A DNA stretch of 64,000 bases, from the NCBI RefSeq assembly GCF_036178845.1, contig NZ_CP108070.1:248001-312000 (forward strand), in the 5' to 3' direction. Position 1 is the first letter of the stretch. Each line of letters opens with the position of its first letter. Below are positions 49,166 through 56,752 of this stretch, piece by piece. Both the position numbers and the translations under genes were made by a program. The notes beneath the pieces were generated by a model, which was not told the DNA's origin, ran no database searches, and saw nothing but the letters and a program-made list of their open reading frames with translations. This DNA comes from Streptomyces sp. NBC_00271. GTDB lineage: Bacteria > Actinomycetota > Actinomycetes > Streptomycetales > Streptomycetaceae.

Positions 49166-49830
49166 TCAGACCTCGTGGTCGTCTGCGCCGAGCCGATGGT
49201 CGAGGTCGCTTGCCCAATGCTGGGCCCAGGCCCGTAGACGTGAGGTCTCGTCCTCGGTGAGTCCGTAGGCGCGAATTCCTCGTCGTCGTACCACTCGGCG
49301 CCGGCGAGACGGTCGTGGAGGTCCTGGAGGCGGAACTCGTCGCGGCCGTGCCGCTCGCCGAGCCGTTCGAGGTCGTTCGTGGTGTGGTGCTCGGCGGCGG
49401 CGTGCACGTCGATGAGATCTCTTACCGCGCCCCGGTCAGCCAGGGCGCGGACCTTGGTGCCGATGACGTCAGGAAGAGCGAGGACCAGGCCGTACTCCGT
49501 TTCCACGGGCGGTGCCCAGAGGTTCTCTTTGAGGATGTCCACTTCGCAGTCCTCGCCGGTTGCGGGGACCGCGGCCACAAGGCGTGCGGAGAGCGGGTCC
49601 ACGCTGACTACCGTGACGGCCCAGCCACGTTGGACCAGACCGTGCTCTACAGCGTGGACGATGTCCGTCAGGGGGGCCGGATTCTCGGTGGCGACGTCGA
49701 GGTCCTGACTCAGCCGGTCGACCAGCCCATGGGCCTGGACCGCGTATCCGCCCGTGACGATCAAGGGGTACGGCGTGCCGATCGCGAGGACATCGGCCAA
49801 GAGCCGCCGGTGGAGCTCGCTGAGGTTCAC
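49166..49830 (-). pseudogene. AbiEii-like nucleotidyltransferase with a 3' frameshift
   Basis: GTG 49830 overlaps the upstream gene by 4 bp. The protein begins VNLSELHRRLLADVLAIGTPY and has the nucleotidyltransferase signature VTGGYAVQAHGLVDRLSQDLD, as in AbiEii/MenT toxins. Close to the end (about 49268-49274, in a GCGCC run) the frame shifts. In the other frame the sequence continues AYGLTEDETSRLRAWAQHW to a normal stop at 49166. One missing base (GCGGCC to GCGCC) explains it. The conserved core is upstream of the lesion, so residual activity is possible. Sequencing error cannot be excluded. Confidence 0.75.
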
Positions 49831-50192
49831 GCGGCGGTCGGCGTCCGCCTGGCGAGCGCGGGAAAAGCGTCCTCCCACACCAGGCGGATGTGCCTGCTGA
49901 CCAGGGTGCGCAGCACGGGCCACTGTGCGACCAGCAGGTCCCGGTCGAGCAGGGTGGTCAGGTCGTCACGCTGCCCCTCGGCAAGGACCGTGCGGTACAG
50001 GCTCATGCGCTGGCGCGGCCGGTCCAGGTCGTAGGCGCGAAGCCCGGACCAGGCGACGTGCAGCGGCAGTTCGACCCGGCCCTGCGCGGGTCCGGAAAGC
50101 TCGTCGAGCGAGGCGGGCAGGCGACCTGTGTACCGCTCCCGCAGGACTCCGGCGGCGGACGGCAAGGAGACGGGTGAGGACGGTGAAGCCAT
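49827..50192 (-). CDS. small partner protein of the AbiEii-like gene
   Basis: A 121-residue protein from ATG 50192. The motif LPLHVAWSGLRAYDLDRPRQRMSLYRTVL, with DDLTTLLDRDLLVAQWPVLRTLVSRHIRLVWEDAFP, is recognisable as the conserved actinobacterial hypothetical protein that precedes AbiEii-like genes. It is probably the antitoxin-like partner, given the GTGA coupling. No DNA-binding domain is visible, unlike typical AbiEi. Confidence 0.6.
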   Translation of the reverse strand: MASPSSPVSLPSAAGVLRERYTGRLPASLDELSGPAQGRVELPLHVAWSGLRAYDLDRPRQRMSLYRTVLAEGQRDDLTTLLDRDLLVAQWPVLRTLVSRHIRLVWEDAFPALARRTPTAA

Positions 50193-50620
50193 GCGGCCGA
50201 TTATCCCCGCTCTGCCCGCCCCCGGTCGCGCAGACGCGGTATCTGCCGCTCCCTCTGGGATGTGCATCATGACGGCGGCTGCCTCCAGCGGGAAGCCGGC
50301 GGTACCCGGGTGAGCGCGGCGGATGGTGACCAGCACACGCCACCCGTCCTCGGGTGACCTGTTCTCTGACGAGCCCGCCCGGGGGCAGGTCCTCGAGAAC
50401 GACGGCGTCCAGGCGATGTAGTCCACATAGCCGTCCCGCGGACCGGGGCGACGAACGCAGCAGCCTGCTCCACGGCCGCTACCGCTCAACGGCGTTTCGC
50501 CACGCCACTCTGTGCCGTTGCCCAAAAGTTGACGTGAGCTGGGGAAATGACCTGGGAACGGAGTCAGGTCAGGAGTGCCGTTTTTCATGTGGACGGTGTG
50601 GTGTGTGCGGGCGGAGGAGG
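50193..50620. other. gene-free interval, possible gene remnant
   Basis: An open minus frame (GYVDYIAWTPSFSR and SPEDGWRVLVTIRRAHPGTAG) has coding flavour but no start, no ribosome site and no clear family. It may be a decayed gene. AGGTCAGGAGTGCCGTTTTTC near 50570 may be part of a terminator for the LuxR gene. Nothing else was seen. Confidence 0.35.
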
Positions 50621-51400
50621 TCAGTCGAAGGGGGCGTCGGCCGCGGAGGCGGCCGGGCGCAGAGGGGCGGCCGGGGCGCGCAGGCCGGATTCGAAGGCGT
50701 AGATCGCGGCGTGGACGCGGTTGCGCAGCCGCAGCTTGTGCAGCAGGTTCTGCACGTGGGTCTTCACGGTGTGCTCGGACAGGGTCAGCGCCCTGGCTAT
50801 CTCCCCGTTGGACAGGCCGCGGGCCAGCAGATCCAGGACCTGGCACTCGCGGTCGGTGAGCCGGTCGGGGCTGACGGGCGAGATAGGCGCCAGGGGCCCG
50901 GCGGCCGGGCGGGGCCCGGGCGGGGGCGGGGTGGGGCCGTGCACCAGGGTGTATCCGGCAGCGGCCAGGACGACCGCGGAGGCCAGCTGCCCGGCGGTGG
51001 CGGTGGCCGGCAGATGGCCGCCGGCCGCCCGGCCTGCGGCGTCGGTGCGGCCCGGGCCGCCGAGGGTCAGCAGCGGCAGGTCCCCGCCGCCGAAGGCCGG
51101 CGCGGCAAGCTGTCCGCCGCCCAGCGTGCCGTGGGCGACCAGGACGTGCGGGGGCCGGGCGGCCAGCGCGCGCAGCAGCGGCGGTCCCGGTTCGCTCTCG
51201 CCGGTAACGCGGATGCCGGGGTGGCCCTCGAGGAGGGCGGTGATGCCGCGGCGGGCGAGCGGGTCCTCACCGATCACGTGCACGCGCACGGCGGCCGGCG
51301 CGCCCGGGCGGGGGGCCGGGGCCGGGCCGGCCGCCTCATCAGGGCCGGGGCCGGGGGCCGGTGCGGGGAGCACGCGGAGTGTGGCGTGCCGCTCGTCCAT
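50621..51400 (-). CDS. LuxR-type regulator with degenerate receiver domain
   Basis: A 259-residue protein from ATG 51400. Residues about 37-150 align with a NarL-type receiver (VRVHVIGEDPLARRGITALLEG), but the phosphoacceptor position reads VLVAHGTL, so it is not a normal phospho-switch. Residues about 185-245 are a GerE/LuxR helix-turn-helix (LTDRECQVLDLLARGLSNGEIARALTLSEHTVKTHVQNLLHKL). Pro/Gly-rich linkers flank both. Likely a ligand- or protein-controlled activator of the cluster. Element F now separates its ATG from what appears to be its own GGGAGGAG at 53239-53250. Confidence 0.87.
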   Translation of the reverse strand: MDERHATLRVLPAPAPGPGPDEAAGPAPAPRPGAPAAVRVHVIGEDPLARRGITALLEGHPGIRVTGESEPGPPLLRALAARPPHVLVAHGTLGGGQLAAPAFGGGDLPLLTLGGPGRTDAAGRAAGGHLPATATAGQLASAVVLAAAGYTLVHGPTPPPPGPRPAAGPLAPISPVSPDRLTDRECQVLDLLARGLSNGEIARALTLSEHTVKTHVQNLLHKLRLRNRVHAAIYAFESGLRAPAAPLRPAASAADAPFD

Positions 51401-51550
51401 CAGGACCTAGCCAGGGGACGCCCCGCTTCAGCGGGGCGGGGAATGGCTTCTCGACCCTGCTCTGACCTCAATCCGGTGCACGGATCTGCACTGTTCACCT
51501 GATGCTGCCTCTCTGCCGCACTAGACCTGTCGCGCCCATATAGTGATCCT

Positions 51551-51985
51551 GTGACGGTGACCGGAAAGGTTCGCCGGTTTTCCGGCGGCGTGTACGACCT
51601 CGGACTCCATGTGGTGTGGTGCCCGAAGTACCGCCGTCCGGTCCTCGGCGGCCGGGTCGCGGAACGTCTGGACGAACTGATCTGCCAGAAGGCGGATGAG
51701 CGCGGGTGGGAGAGCATCGCCCTTGAGGTGATGCCCGATCACGTGCACCTGTTCGTCAGACACGACCCGAAGTCGTCGGCCTCGTATGTGGCGAACCAGT
51801 TCAAGGGCTTCACCTCCCACGTGCTGCGGGCGGAGTTCCCGCACCTGAAGTCGCGGATGCCCACATTGTGGTCGTCGTCGTACTTCGCCGCCTCGGCCGG
51901 CGCGGTGTCGGCGGCCACGGTGGAGAAGTACATCAACACCCAGTGGGAACGCCCCTGGAAGAAGGGCAAGGAGGCGCGAGATTGA
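51551..51985 (+). CDS. tnpA: IS200 Y1 transposase
   Basis: A 144-residue protein from GTG 51551. The HUH motif is MPDHVHLFV, and the nucleophile Tyr is in TVEKYINTQ near residue 133. It cuts and joins single-stranded DNA at hairpin ends and inserts next to a short target sequence without duplication. As the only intact TnpA in the window, it may mobilise D and E in trans. Its stop overlaps the tnpB start (TTGA). Confidence 0.95.
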   Translation: MTVTGKVRRFSGGVYDLGLHVVWCPKYRRPVLGGRVAERLDELICQKADERGWESIALEVMPDHVHLFVRHDPKSSASYVANQFKGFTSHVLRAEFPHLKSRMPTLWSSSYFAASAGAVSAATVEKYINTQWERPWKKGKEARD

Positions 51986-53190
51986 TACGCGCCTACAAGT
52001 TCCTCATGAGGCCCACCGCCCGCCAGACCCAGGCTCTGTCCGAGATGCTGCGTGATCACTGCTCGCTCTACAACGGAGCGCTGCAAGAACGCCGGGACGC
52101 CTACCGGCACAGCTCGAAGACGAGCATCAGGTACGGGGACCAGTCCGCGCAGCTCAAGGAGATCCGGGCGTTCGACCCGGAGCGCCAGGGCCGCTGGTCG
52201 TTCAGCTCTCAGCAGGCGACCTTGCGCCGCCTGGACAAGGCGTTCCAAGCCTTCTTCCGGCGTGTGAAGGCCGGCCAGACACCCGGATACCCGCGCTTCA
52301 AAGGCGCCGGGCACTTCGACACAGTGACCTTCCCGAAGGACGGGGACGGCTGCCGCTGGGACTCCACCCCGCACGATCCGGTCACCCGCATGCGGCTGCA
52401 AGGCGTCGGCCACGTCCGCGTGCACCAGCACCGGCCTGTCAAAGGCAGGGTCAAGACGATCTCGGTGAAACGGGAAGGCCGCCGCTGGTACGTCGTGCTC
52501 TCCTGTGATGAGGTGCCCCTCGAGCCTTGGCCCGTGACCGGCAGCATCGTCGGCATCGACATGGGCACGGTGCACTTCTTCACCAACTCCAACGGCGTGC
52601 ACAAGGACAACCCGCGCTTCTGCGCCTCGATGGGCGAGCAGCTGGCCACCGCTCAGCGACACCTGGACACCTTCCCCAGGCGCACGAGGCGCCGGACGAA
52701 GAAACACCGTGCCGCCGCCCGAAAGGTTGCGAAGATCCACGCGAAGATCCGACGGCAACGGCTCGACCACCACCACAAGACCGCTCTCGCCCTGGTCCGG
52801 GAACACGACGTGATCGGCCACGAGAAGCTGAACACAGCGGGCATGACCAAGACGCCCGCATCCAAGCCCGACCCCGACAACAACGGCGCGTTCCTCCCCA
52901 ACGGTGCCGCCGCCAAGGCCGGGCTCAACCGCAGCATCCTGGATGCGGGTTGGGGCCTCTTCCTGGGAATCCTGGCGCAGAAGGCTGAGAGTGCCGCTCG
53001 CCGCGTGATCCCGGTGAACGCCCGCAACACCTCCCGCGAGTGCCCCGACTGCGGACACACCGCGAAGGAGAACCGCGTCATCCAGGCAAAGTTCGAGTGC
53101 GTGAAGTGCGGCCACATCGGCAACGCCGACCACGTCGGCGCGCTCAACGTCCTCAAGAGGGCCGGGCTGGTCCTCTGCGCGGAGGCTTAG
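51982..53190 (+). CDS. tnpB: TnpB RNA-guided nuclease homologue of element F
   Basis: A 402-residue protein. TTG 51982 is chosen because GGAGG lies 7 nt upstream and the protein then opens (L)IRAYKFLMRPT like the D and E copies. The RuvC residues are intact (IVGIDMGTVHF, VIGHEKLNTAGM, NADHVGALN), with the zinc ribbon CPDC ... CVKC. Clearly homologous to the D/E proteins. The 3' end is followed by the right-end hairpin and by GGCGGTCTCC flank, which would be its guide. Confidence 0.94.
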   Translation: MIRAYKFLMRPTARQTQALSEMLRDHCSLYNGALQERRDAYRHSSKTSIRYGDQSAQLKEIRAFDPERQGRWSFSSQQATLRRLDKAFQAFFRRVKAGQTPGYPRFKGAGHFDTVTFPKDGDGCRWDSTPHDPVTRMRLQGVGHVRVHQHRPVKGRVKTISVKREGRRWYVVLSCDEVPLEPWPVTGSIVGIDMGTVHFFTNSNGVHKDNPRFCASMGEQLATAQRHLDTFPRRTRRRTKKHRAAARKVAKIHAKIRRQRLDHHHKTALALVREHDVIGHEKLNTAGMTKTPASKPDPDNNGAFLPNGAAAKAGLNRSILDAGWGLFLGILAQKAESAARRVIPVNARNTSRECPDCGHTAKENRVIQAKFECVKCGHIGNADHVGALNVLKRAGLVLCAEA

Positions 53191-53409
53191 CCGCCGGCGC
53201 AGGAAGCCCGCGGCTTTAGCCGTGGGTGGAGTCACGGCGGTCTCCTCCCTGTGTCTCTCCCGGGGTGTCCCGTCGGGCCTGGGTTGTCCTGCCGGGTCCT
53301 GGGATGTCCGCCCTGCTCACCGTAGGCGGCGGGCGCGGCCGTGTCCGGTGCGCTCCAGCGGGCCACGATCCGTCCGCTACTCCCTCTGGCTCCCGCGCCC
53401 CCGGGGGTG

Positions 53410-55017
53410 TCAGGCGGCGGCCTCCACGGCGGCCAGGGCGTGCAGCCGGCGGCGCAGTTCACGGCGGGCGGGCCGGCCGCCCGGCCGGCGGGGGACGGCG
53501 TCGAGGGCCTCCAGGCGGCGGATCTGCTCGCCGGGGCCGAGCCGGGCGTTGGCCTGTTCGGCGACCGAGTCGAGGATGTCGAGCAGGCCGCGGCCGTCGC
53601 CGGGGGGCCGCTCGCGCAGGACCACGCCGGCCCAGACCAGGGCGCCGCGTGCCGGGTCGGGCCAGTCCGCGACGATGCAGTCGGCCACCCGCGGGTCCTG
53701 GCCGATGACCCGTTCCACCACGGCCGGGGCGACCAGGGCGTCGTCGCAGGCGAACACCGACCCGGACGCGTCGACCAGGTGCAGTCCGCCGTCCGCGTCG
53801 AGATAGCCCGTGTCGCCGGTGGACAGCCAGCCGTCCGCGTCCGGCACCGCCCCGGCCGGGGCGGTGGGGCTCAGCTGGGGCCCGCGGATCTGCACTTCGC
53901 CGGTCGACCACACCGGCGCGGGCCGAGCGCCGCCCGGCAGGACGACCCGGCACTCGGTGCCCGGCAGCGGGACCCCGACCGCGCCGAGACCGGGCCGCGA
54001 GCCGGGCGGCTGGTGGTGGGAGAGGGTGCACACCTCGGTGAGGCCGTAGCCCTGCAGGACCGGCACGCGCAGCGCGTCGCGCAGCCGGCGGGCGCGGTCG
54101 GGTTCCAGCGCGCCGCCGCTGACGTGCAGGGCGCTCAGCCGGCGGGCGCCGGTCCGGGCACCGGCCGCGCCCAGCCGGGGGTCGCCGGCGAGGCGGTGCA
54201 GCCGGGCGGGCGGGGCGTAGAAGTGGGTGGCCCCGGCCCGCGCGGCTGCTTCCAGCGCCCCGAAGGGATCCGGGCCGGGGCACAGCACCTGCCGGGCCCC
54301 GGCGTGGACGGCCGAGTTGAGGTGCACGGCGTGGTACTGCGGCAGGTGGTTGAGGACGACGGAGGAGGGGCCCAGGCGGTGGGCGAGGGCGGTCTGGGCG
54401 GCGCCCGCGAGGAGGTTGCGGTGTGTCAGCCGCACCCCGTTCAGCCGGCCCGCACCGTCCGGGGCGAACTGCAGGCACGCCACCGCGTCCACGCCCGGCG
54501 CCGGTGTCCGTGCGGGCACGCCGGCGGGCACCGACGCCAGCGCCCGCGCCAGCGGCACACCCCGGCCCGCACCCGCCGGTGTGTCTGCTGCCGTGTCCGC
54601 CGGGGTGTCCGTGAGGACGACGGTGTGCAGCAGGGGCAGCCGGTCGCCGAGCCCGGCGAGCAGCCCGGCCAGCGCGGCGGGTACGAAGGCGATCTCGGCC
54701 CCGGCCGCCGAGCACACCTCGTACAGGGCGGCCGGCCCCATCAGCGGGTCGAGCAGGGCGAGCGGGTGGCCGCTGCGGACGGTGCCGTAGTACACGGCGG
54801 GGAAGACCGCATCGAGGGTGGTGGCCGCGGCGACGACCGCGCCGGCCCGGCCCGCGGCGCGCCGCACGTAGTGGGCGACCCGGTCCGCCTCCCGGTCCAG
54901 GGCCGCGAACGACACCCCTGCCCCTGCCACGGTGACGGCCGGGGCGTTTGCGTCACGGGCCGCGGCCCGCCGCAGCAGGTCGTCCAGCGGGCTCTCCAGA
55001 TACCTGAGGATGGGCAC
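53410..55017 (-). CDS. AMP-ligase-fold protein with degenerate P-loop
   Basis: A 535-residue protein. GTG 55017 lies 7 nt after GGGAGG. The ANL fold is recognisable: VLQGYGLTEVCTLSHHQ, then DGWLSTGDTGYLDADGGLHLVD. But the adenylate-binding loop reads LQFAPDGAGRLNGVRLTH, where TSG(S/T)TGxPKG is expected. The terminal catalytic Lys motif reads RRPGGRPARRELRR with no Lys. It probably cannot adenylate efficiently. Possibly a transferase, a scaffolding protein or a decaying gene. It precedes no other gene on this strand; the nearest neighbour is a methyltransferase fragment. Confidence 0.75.
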   Translation of the reverse strand: MPILRYLESPLDDLLRRAAARDANAPAVTVAGAGVSFAALDREADRVAHYVRRAAGRAGAVVAAATTLDAVFPAVYYGTVRSGHPLALLDPLMGPAALYEVCSAAGAEIAFVPAALAGLLAGLGDRLPLLHTVVLTDTPADTAADTPAGAGRGVPLARALASVPAGVPARTPAPGVDAVACLQFAPDGAGRLNGVRLTHRNLLAGAAQTALAHRLGPSSVVLNHLPQYHAVHLNSAVHAGARQVLCPGPDPFGALEAAARAGATHFYAPPARLHRLAGDPRLGAAGARTGARRLSALHVSGGALEPDRARRLRDALRVPVLQGYGLTEVCTLSHHQPPGSRPGLGAVGVPLPGTECRVVLPGGARPAPVWSTGEVQIRGPQLSPTAPAGAVPDADGWLSTGDTGYLDADGGLHLVDASGSVFACDDALVAPAVVERVIGQDPRVADCIVADWPDPARGALVWAGVVLRERPPGDGRGLLDILDSVAEQANARLGPGEQIRRLEALDAVPRRPGGRPARRELRRRLHALAAVEAAA

Positions 55018-55089
55018 GGCACGACCTCCCGGCGGCAGACGGCACGAACAGCGGATGTCCGGATGCCCCACGGTCGGCGCCCGGGCTCG

Positions 55090-55384
55090 AGACCCCTTCG
55101 AAACCCGCTGGAGACGGGCGCGCCGGCAGGCCACGGACCCGGGCCATCGGGTCGGGCTTTTCGGTGCCGGCACCGAAGAGGCGGCGCAGGTGGGCGTCCC
55201 GGCCGGCTATCCAGGGGACCGTGCTGTCCGAGTCGTTCCACCAGAGGGCGAGTGCGCCGCCGGGGCGCAGCACCCGGACGGCTTCCGGGACGGACTTGCG
55301 CGGGTCGGTCCAGTGCCAGGCCTGGGCGTAGGTGAGGATGTCGGCGGATCCGGGGGCCAGCGGGTTCCTGTTTGCCCGGCACAC
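55090..55384 (-). pseudogene. remnant of a class I SAM methyltransferase
   Basis: The frame matches the second half of a Methyltransf_11-type protein: LAPGSADILTYAQAWHWTDP, then VLRPGGALALWWNDSDS and the RDAHLRRLF helix. The SAM-binding GxGxG half is missing and the frame then runs into unrelated sequence. Not functional. Confidence 0.65.
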
Positions 55385-55453
55385 AGCACTCCGGGCCGAC
55401 GGTCTGTGACCGGCGGCCCGGATTCAGCCGTTACCGGCTGCGGCAACCGGCCG

Positions 55454-55723
55454 TTACTGACGGCCGTTGACCGGACCGTGGAGCTCGTTGTCGGACTTGT
55501 GGAAGCCCTTCTTTGTCTCCTTCGTGGTCTCCTTCGTGGTCTGCCTGAAGATGCGGGTCCCATCCGGGCGGACTTCCACCTCTTTGATGGTTTCCTTCTT
55601 GGTCACCTTGACCGTCTTGCCACCACGCTTCTTGTCCTTGTCCTTGTGATTCTGCCAGTCACCGTCGCCACGATCACTTTGGTTGGACAGATGATGGCGG
55701 CCATTACATGACAAGATCGACAA
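55454..55723 (-). CDS. small charged hypothetical protein
   Basis: An 89-residue protein. TTG 55723 has GGAG 5 nt upstream. The middle is a Lys/Thr/Glu-rich run (KKRGGKTVKVTKKETIKEVEV, then TTKETTKETKKG) suggesting beta strands of alternating charge. Base composition is lower in GC than the neighbours, consistent with foreign origin. No family recognised. Confidence 0.35.
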   Translation of the reverse strand: MSILSCNGRHHLSNQSDRGDGDWQNHKDKDKKRGGKTVKVTKKETIKEVEVRPDGTRIFRQTTKETTKETKKGFHKSDNELHGPVNGRQ

Positions 55724-55864
55724 ATCATCTCCGTCAGCCCTGACTTGCTCCGTTCCCGCAGGAAAACGTCCGTCCCGCGGCCGGCTACAGCACCGGCAGG
55801 GGTCTTCCGCAGCTCGTACGCCGTGGCCTTCGACCGTTATCTCCCACTCCTCTGCCTTCTCGTC

Positions 55865-56752
55865 TTATGCGGGGAGTGCTGAGGGGTGTCCGCCCACCGG
55901 GCGGGGCAGCGGGAAGCTGCGCAGTGCCGCGCGGCTCCAGGGGAAGCCGTAGCCGAGGTGCAGGACCGGGTCCTGGGCCTCGTCGGCGGGGACGGCGACG
56001 GCGACCAGCACGTCGGGCACCGGCTCCAGTTCGACGAACCGCCACGGGCGGGCCGTGTCGTCGGCCGGCGGGGTGAAGGCGCGTACGCCGCGTTCGTCGT
56101 CCAGCGTGAAGGCGAACGCGTCGAAGGGCAGCCCGAGTCCCAGGCCGCGGGCCTTGGAGTAGGCCTCCTTGAGGGTCCACACGCGCAGCGCGCGCCGGTC
56201 GCGGGCCGGGCCGGCGGCGGCGCGCGCGACCCATTCCCGCTCCGGGGCGGCGAAGGTGCGCACGATGGTGGTGATGGCCCGCTCGTCCCGGTCCTCCAGC
56301 CGTTCCACGTCCACGCCGATACGGTGCCGGCGCACGATGCCCAGCAGGCTGTAGCCGCCCGCGTGGGAGAGGTTGAAGTCCAGCTGGGAGCCGCCGCGCG
56401 GCCCTCCCGCGGCGGCGGGCCGCAAGAAGGGCCGTCCCCGCGCGGAACGCCAGATGACCAGCTCCGCCTCGGCCAGGCCCGCCTCCAGCGCCAGCGCGCG
56501 CCGCACCAGGGTGTGGGCCAGGAGGTACTGGCGCCGGTCGCGTTCGAACAGGAAGCGGCTCGCGGTCTTCTGCTCCTGCGCGTCCAGCCAGTGCGTGGCG
56601 AGCAGGAGCGCGACCTCGGGCGGCAGGCCGTCGTTGGGACACAGCCACAGCTTGACCGGCTCCCCGCCCCCCGCACCAGGAGCGGGGACGGCCCCGGGTC
56701 CGGGGGCAGGTTCGGGGGCGGGGGTGGCCGGGGGTGCGGGGCGGGGGGTCAC
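55865..56752 (-). CDS. Sfp-type 4'-phosphopantetheinyl transferase
   Basis: A 295-residue protein. GTG 56752 overlaps the upstream stop by 4 bp. A Pro/Ala-rich N-terminus of about 30 residues is followed by the PPTase fold: FNLSHAGGYSL, GVDVERLEDRD with the Mg-binding Asp-x-Glu, and WTLKEAYSKARGLGLGLP. It converts apo-ACPs (40082, 58813) to holo form using CoA. Dedicated PPTases are frequent in Streptomyces PKS clusters. Coupled to the KS-like gene at 56749. Confidence 0.92.
   Translation of the reverse strand: MTPRPAPPATPAPEPAPGPGAVPAPGAGGGEPVKLWLCPNDGLPPEVALLLATHWLDAQEQKTASRFLFERDRRQYLLAHTLVRRALALEAGLAEAELVIWRSARGRPFLRPAAAGGPRGGSQLDFNLSHAGGYSLLGIVRRHRIGVDVERLEDRDERAITTIVRTFAAPEREWVARAAAGPARDRRALRVWTLKEAYSKARGLGLGLPFDAFAFTLDDERGVRAFTPPADDTARPWRFVELEPVPDVLVAVAVPADEAQDPVLHLGYGFPWSRAALRSFPLPRPVGGHPSALPA

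Larger units (their letters stand above)
51401..53235 (+). mobile_element. complete IS200/IS605 element F (TnpA + TnpB)
   Basis: An 1835-bp element. The left end starts after CAT of the LuxR start codon, with hairpin CCCCGCTTCAGCGGGG. The right end has the CCCGCGGCTTTAGCCGTGGG hairpin and terminal GTCAC. tnpA and tnpB are both intact. By end structure and TnpB similarity it is the autonomous relative of elements D and E. Confidence 0.88.

Noticed and set aside
50239..50846. extended minus frame upstream of the AbiEii partner gene
   Set aside because: No start with a ribosome site; only short coding-like stretches, so it is treated as a possible remnant, not a gene.
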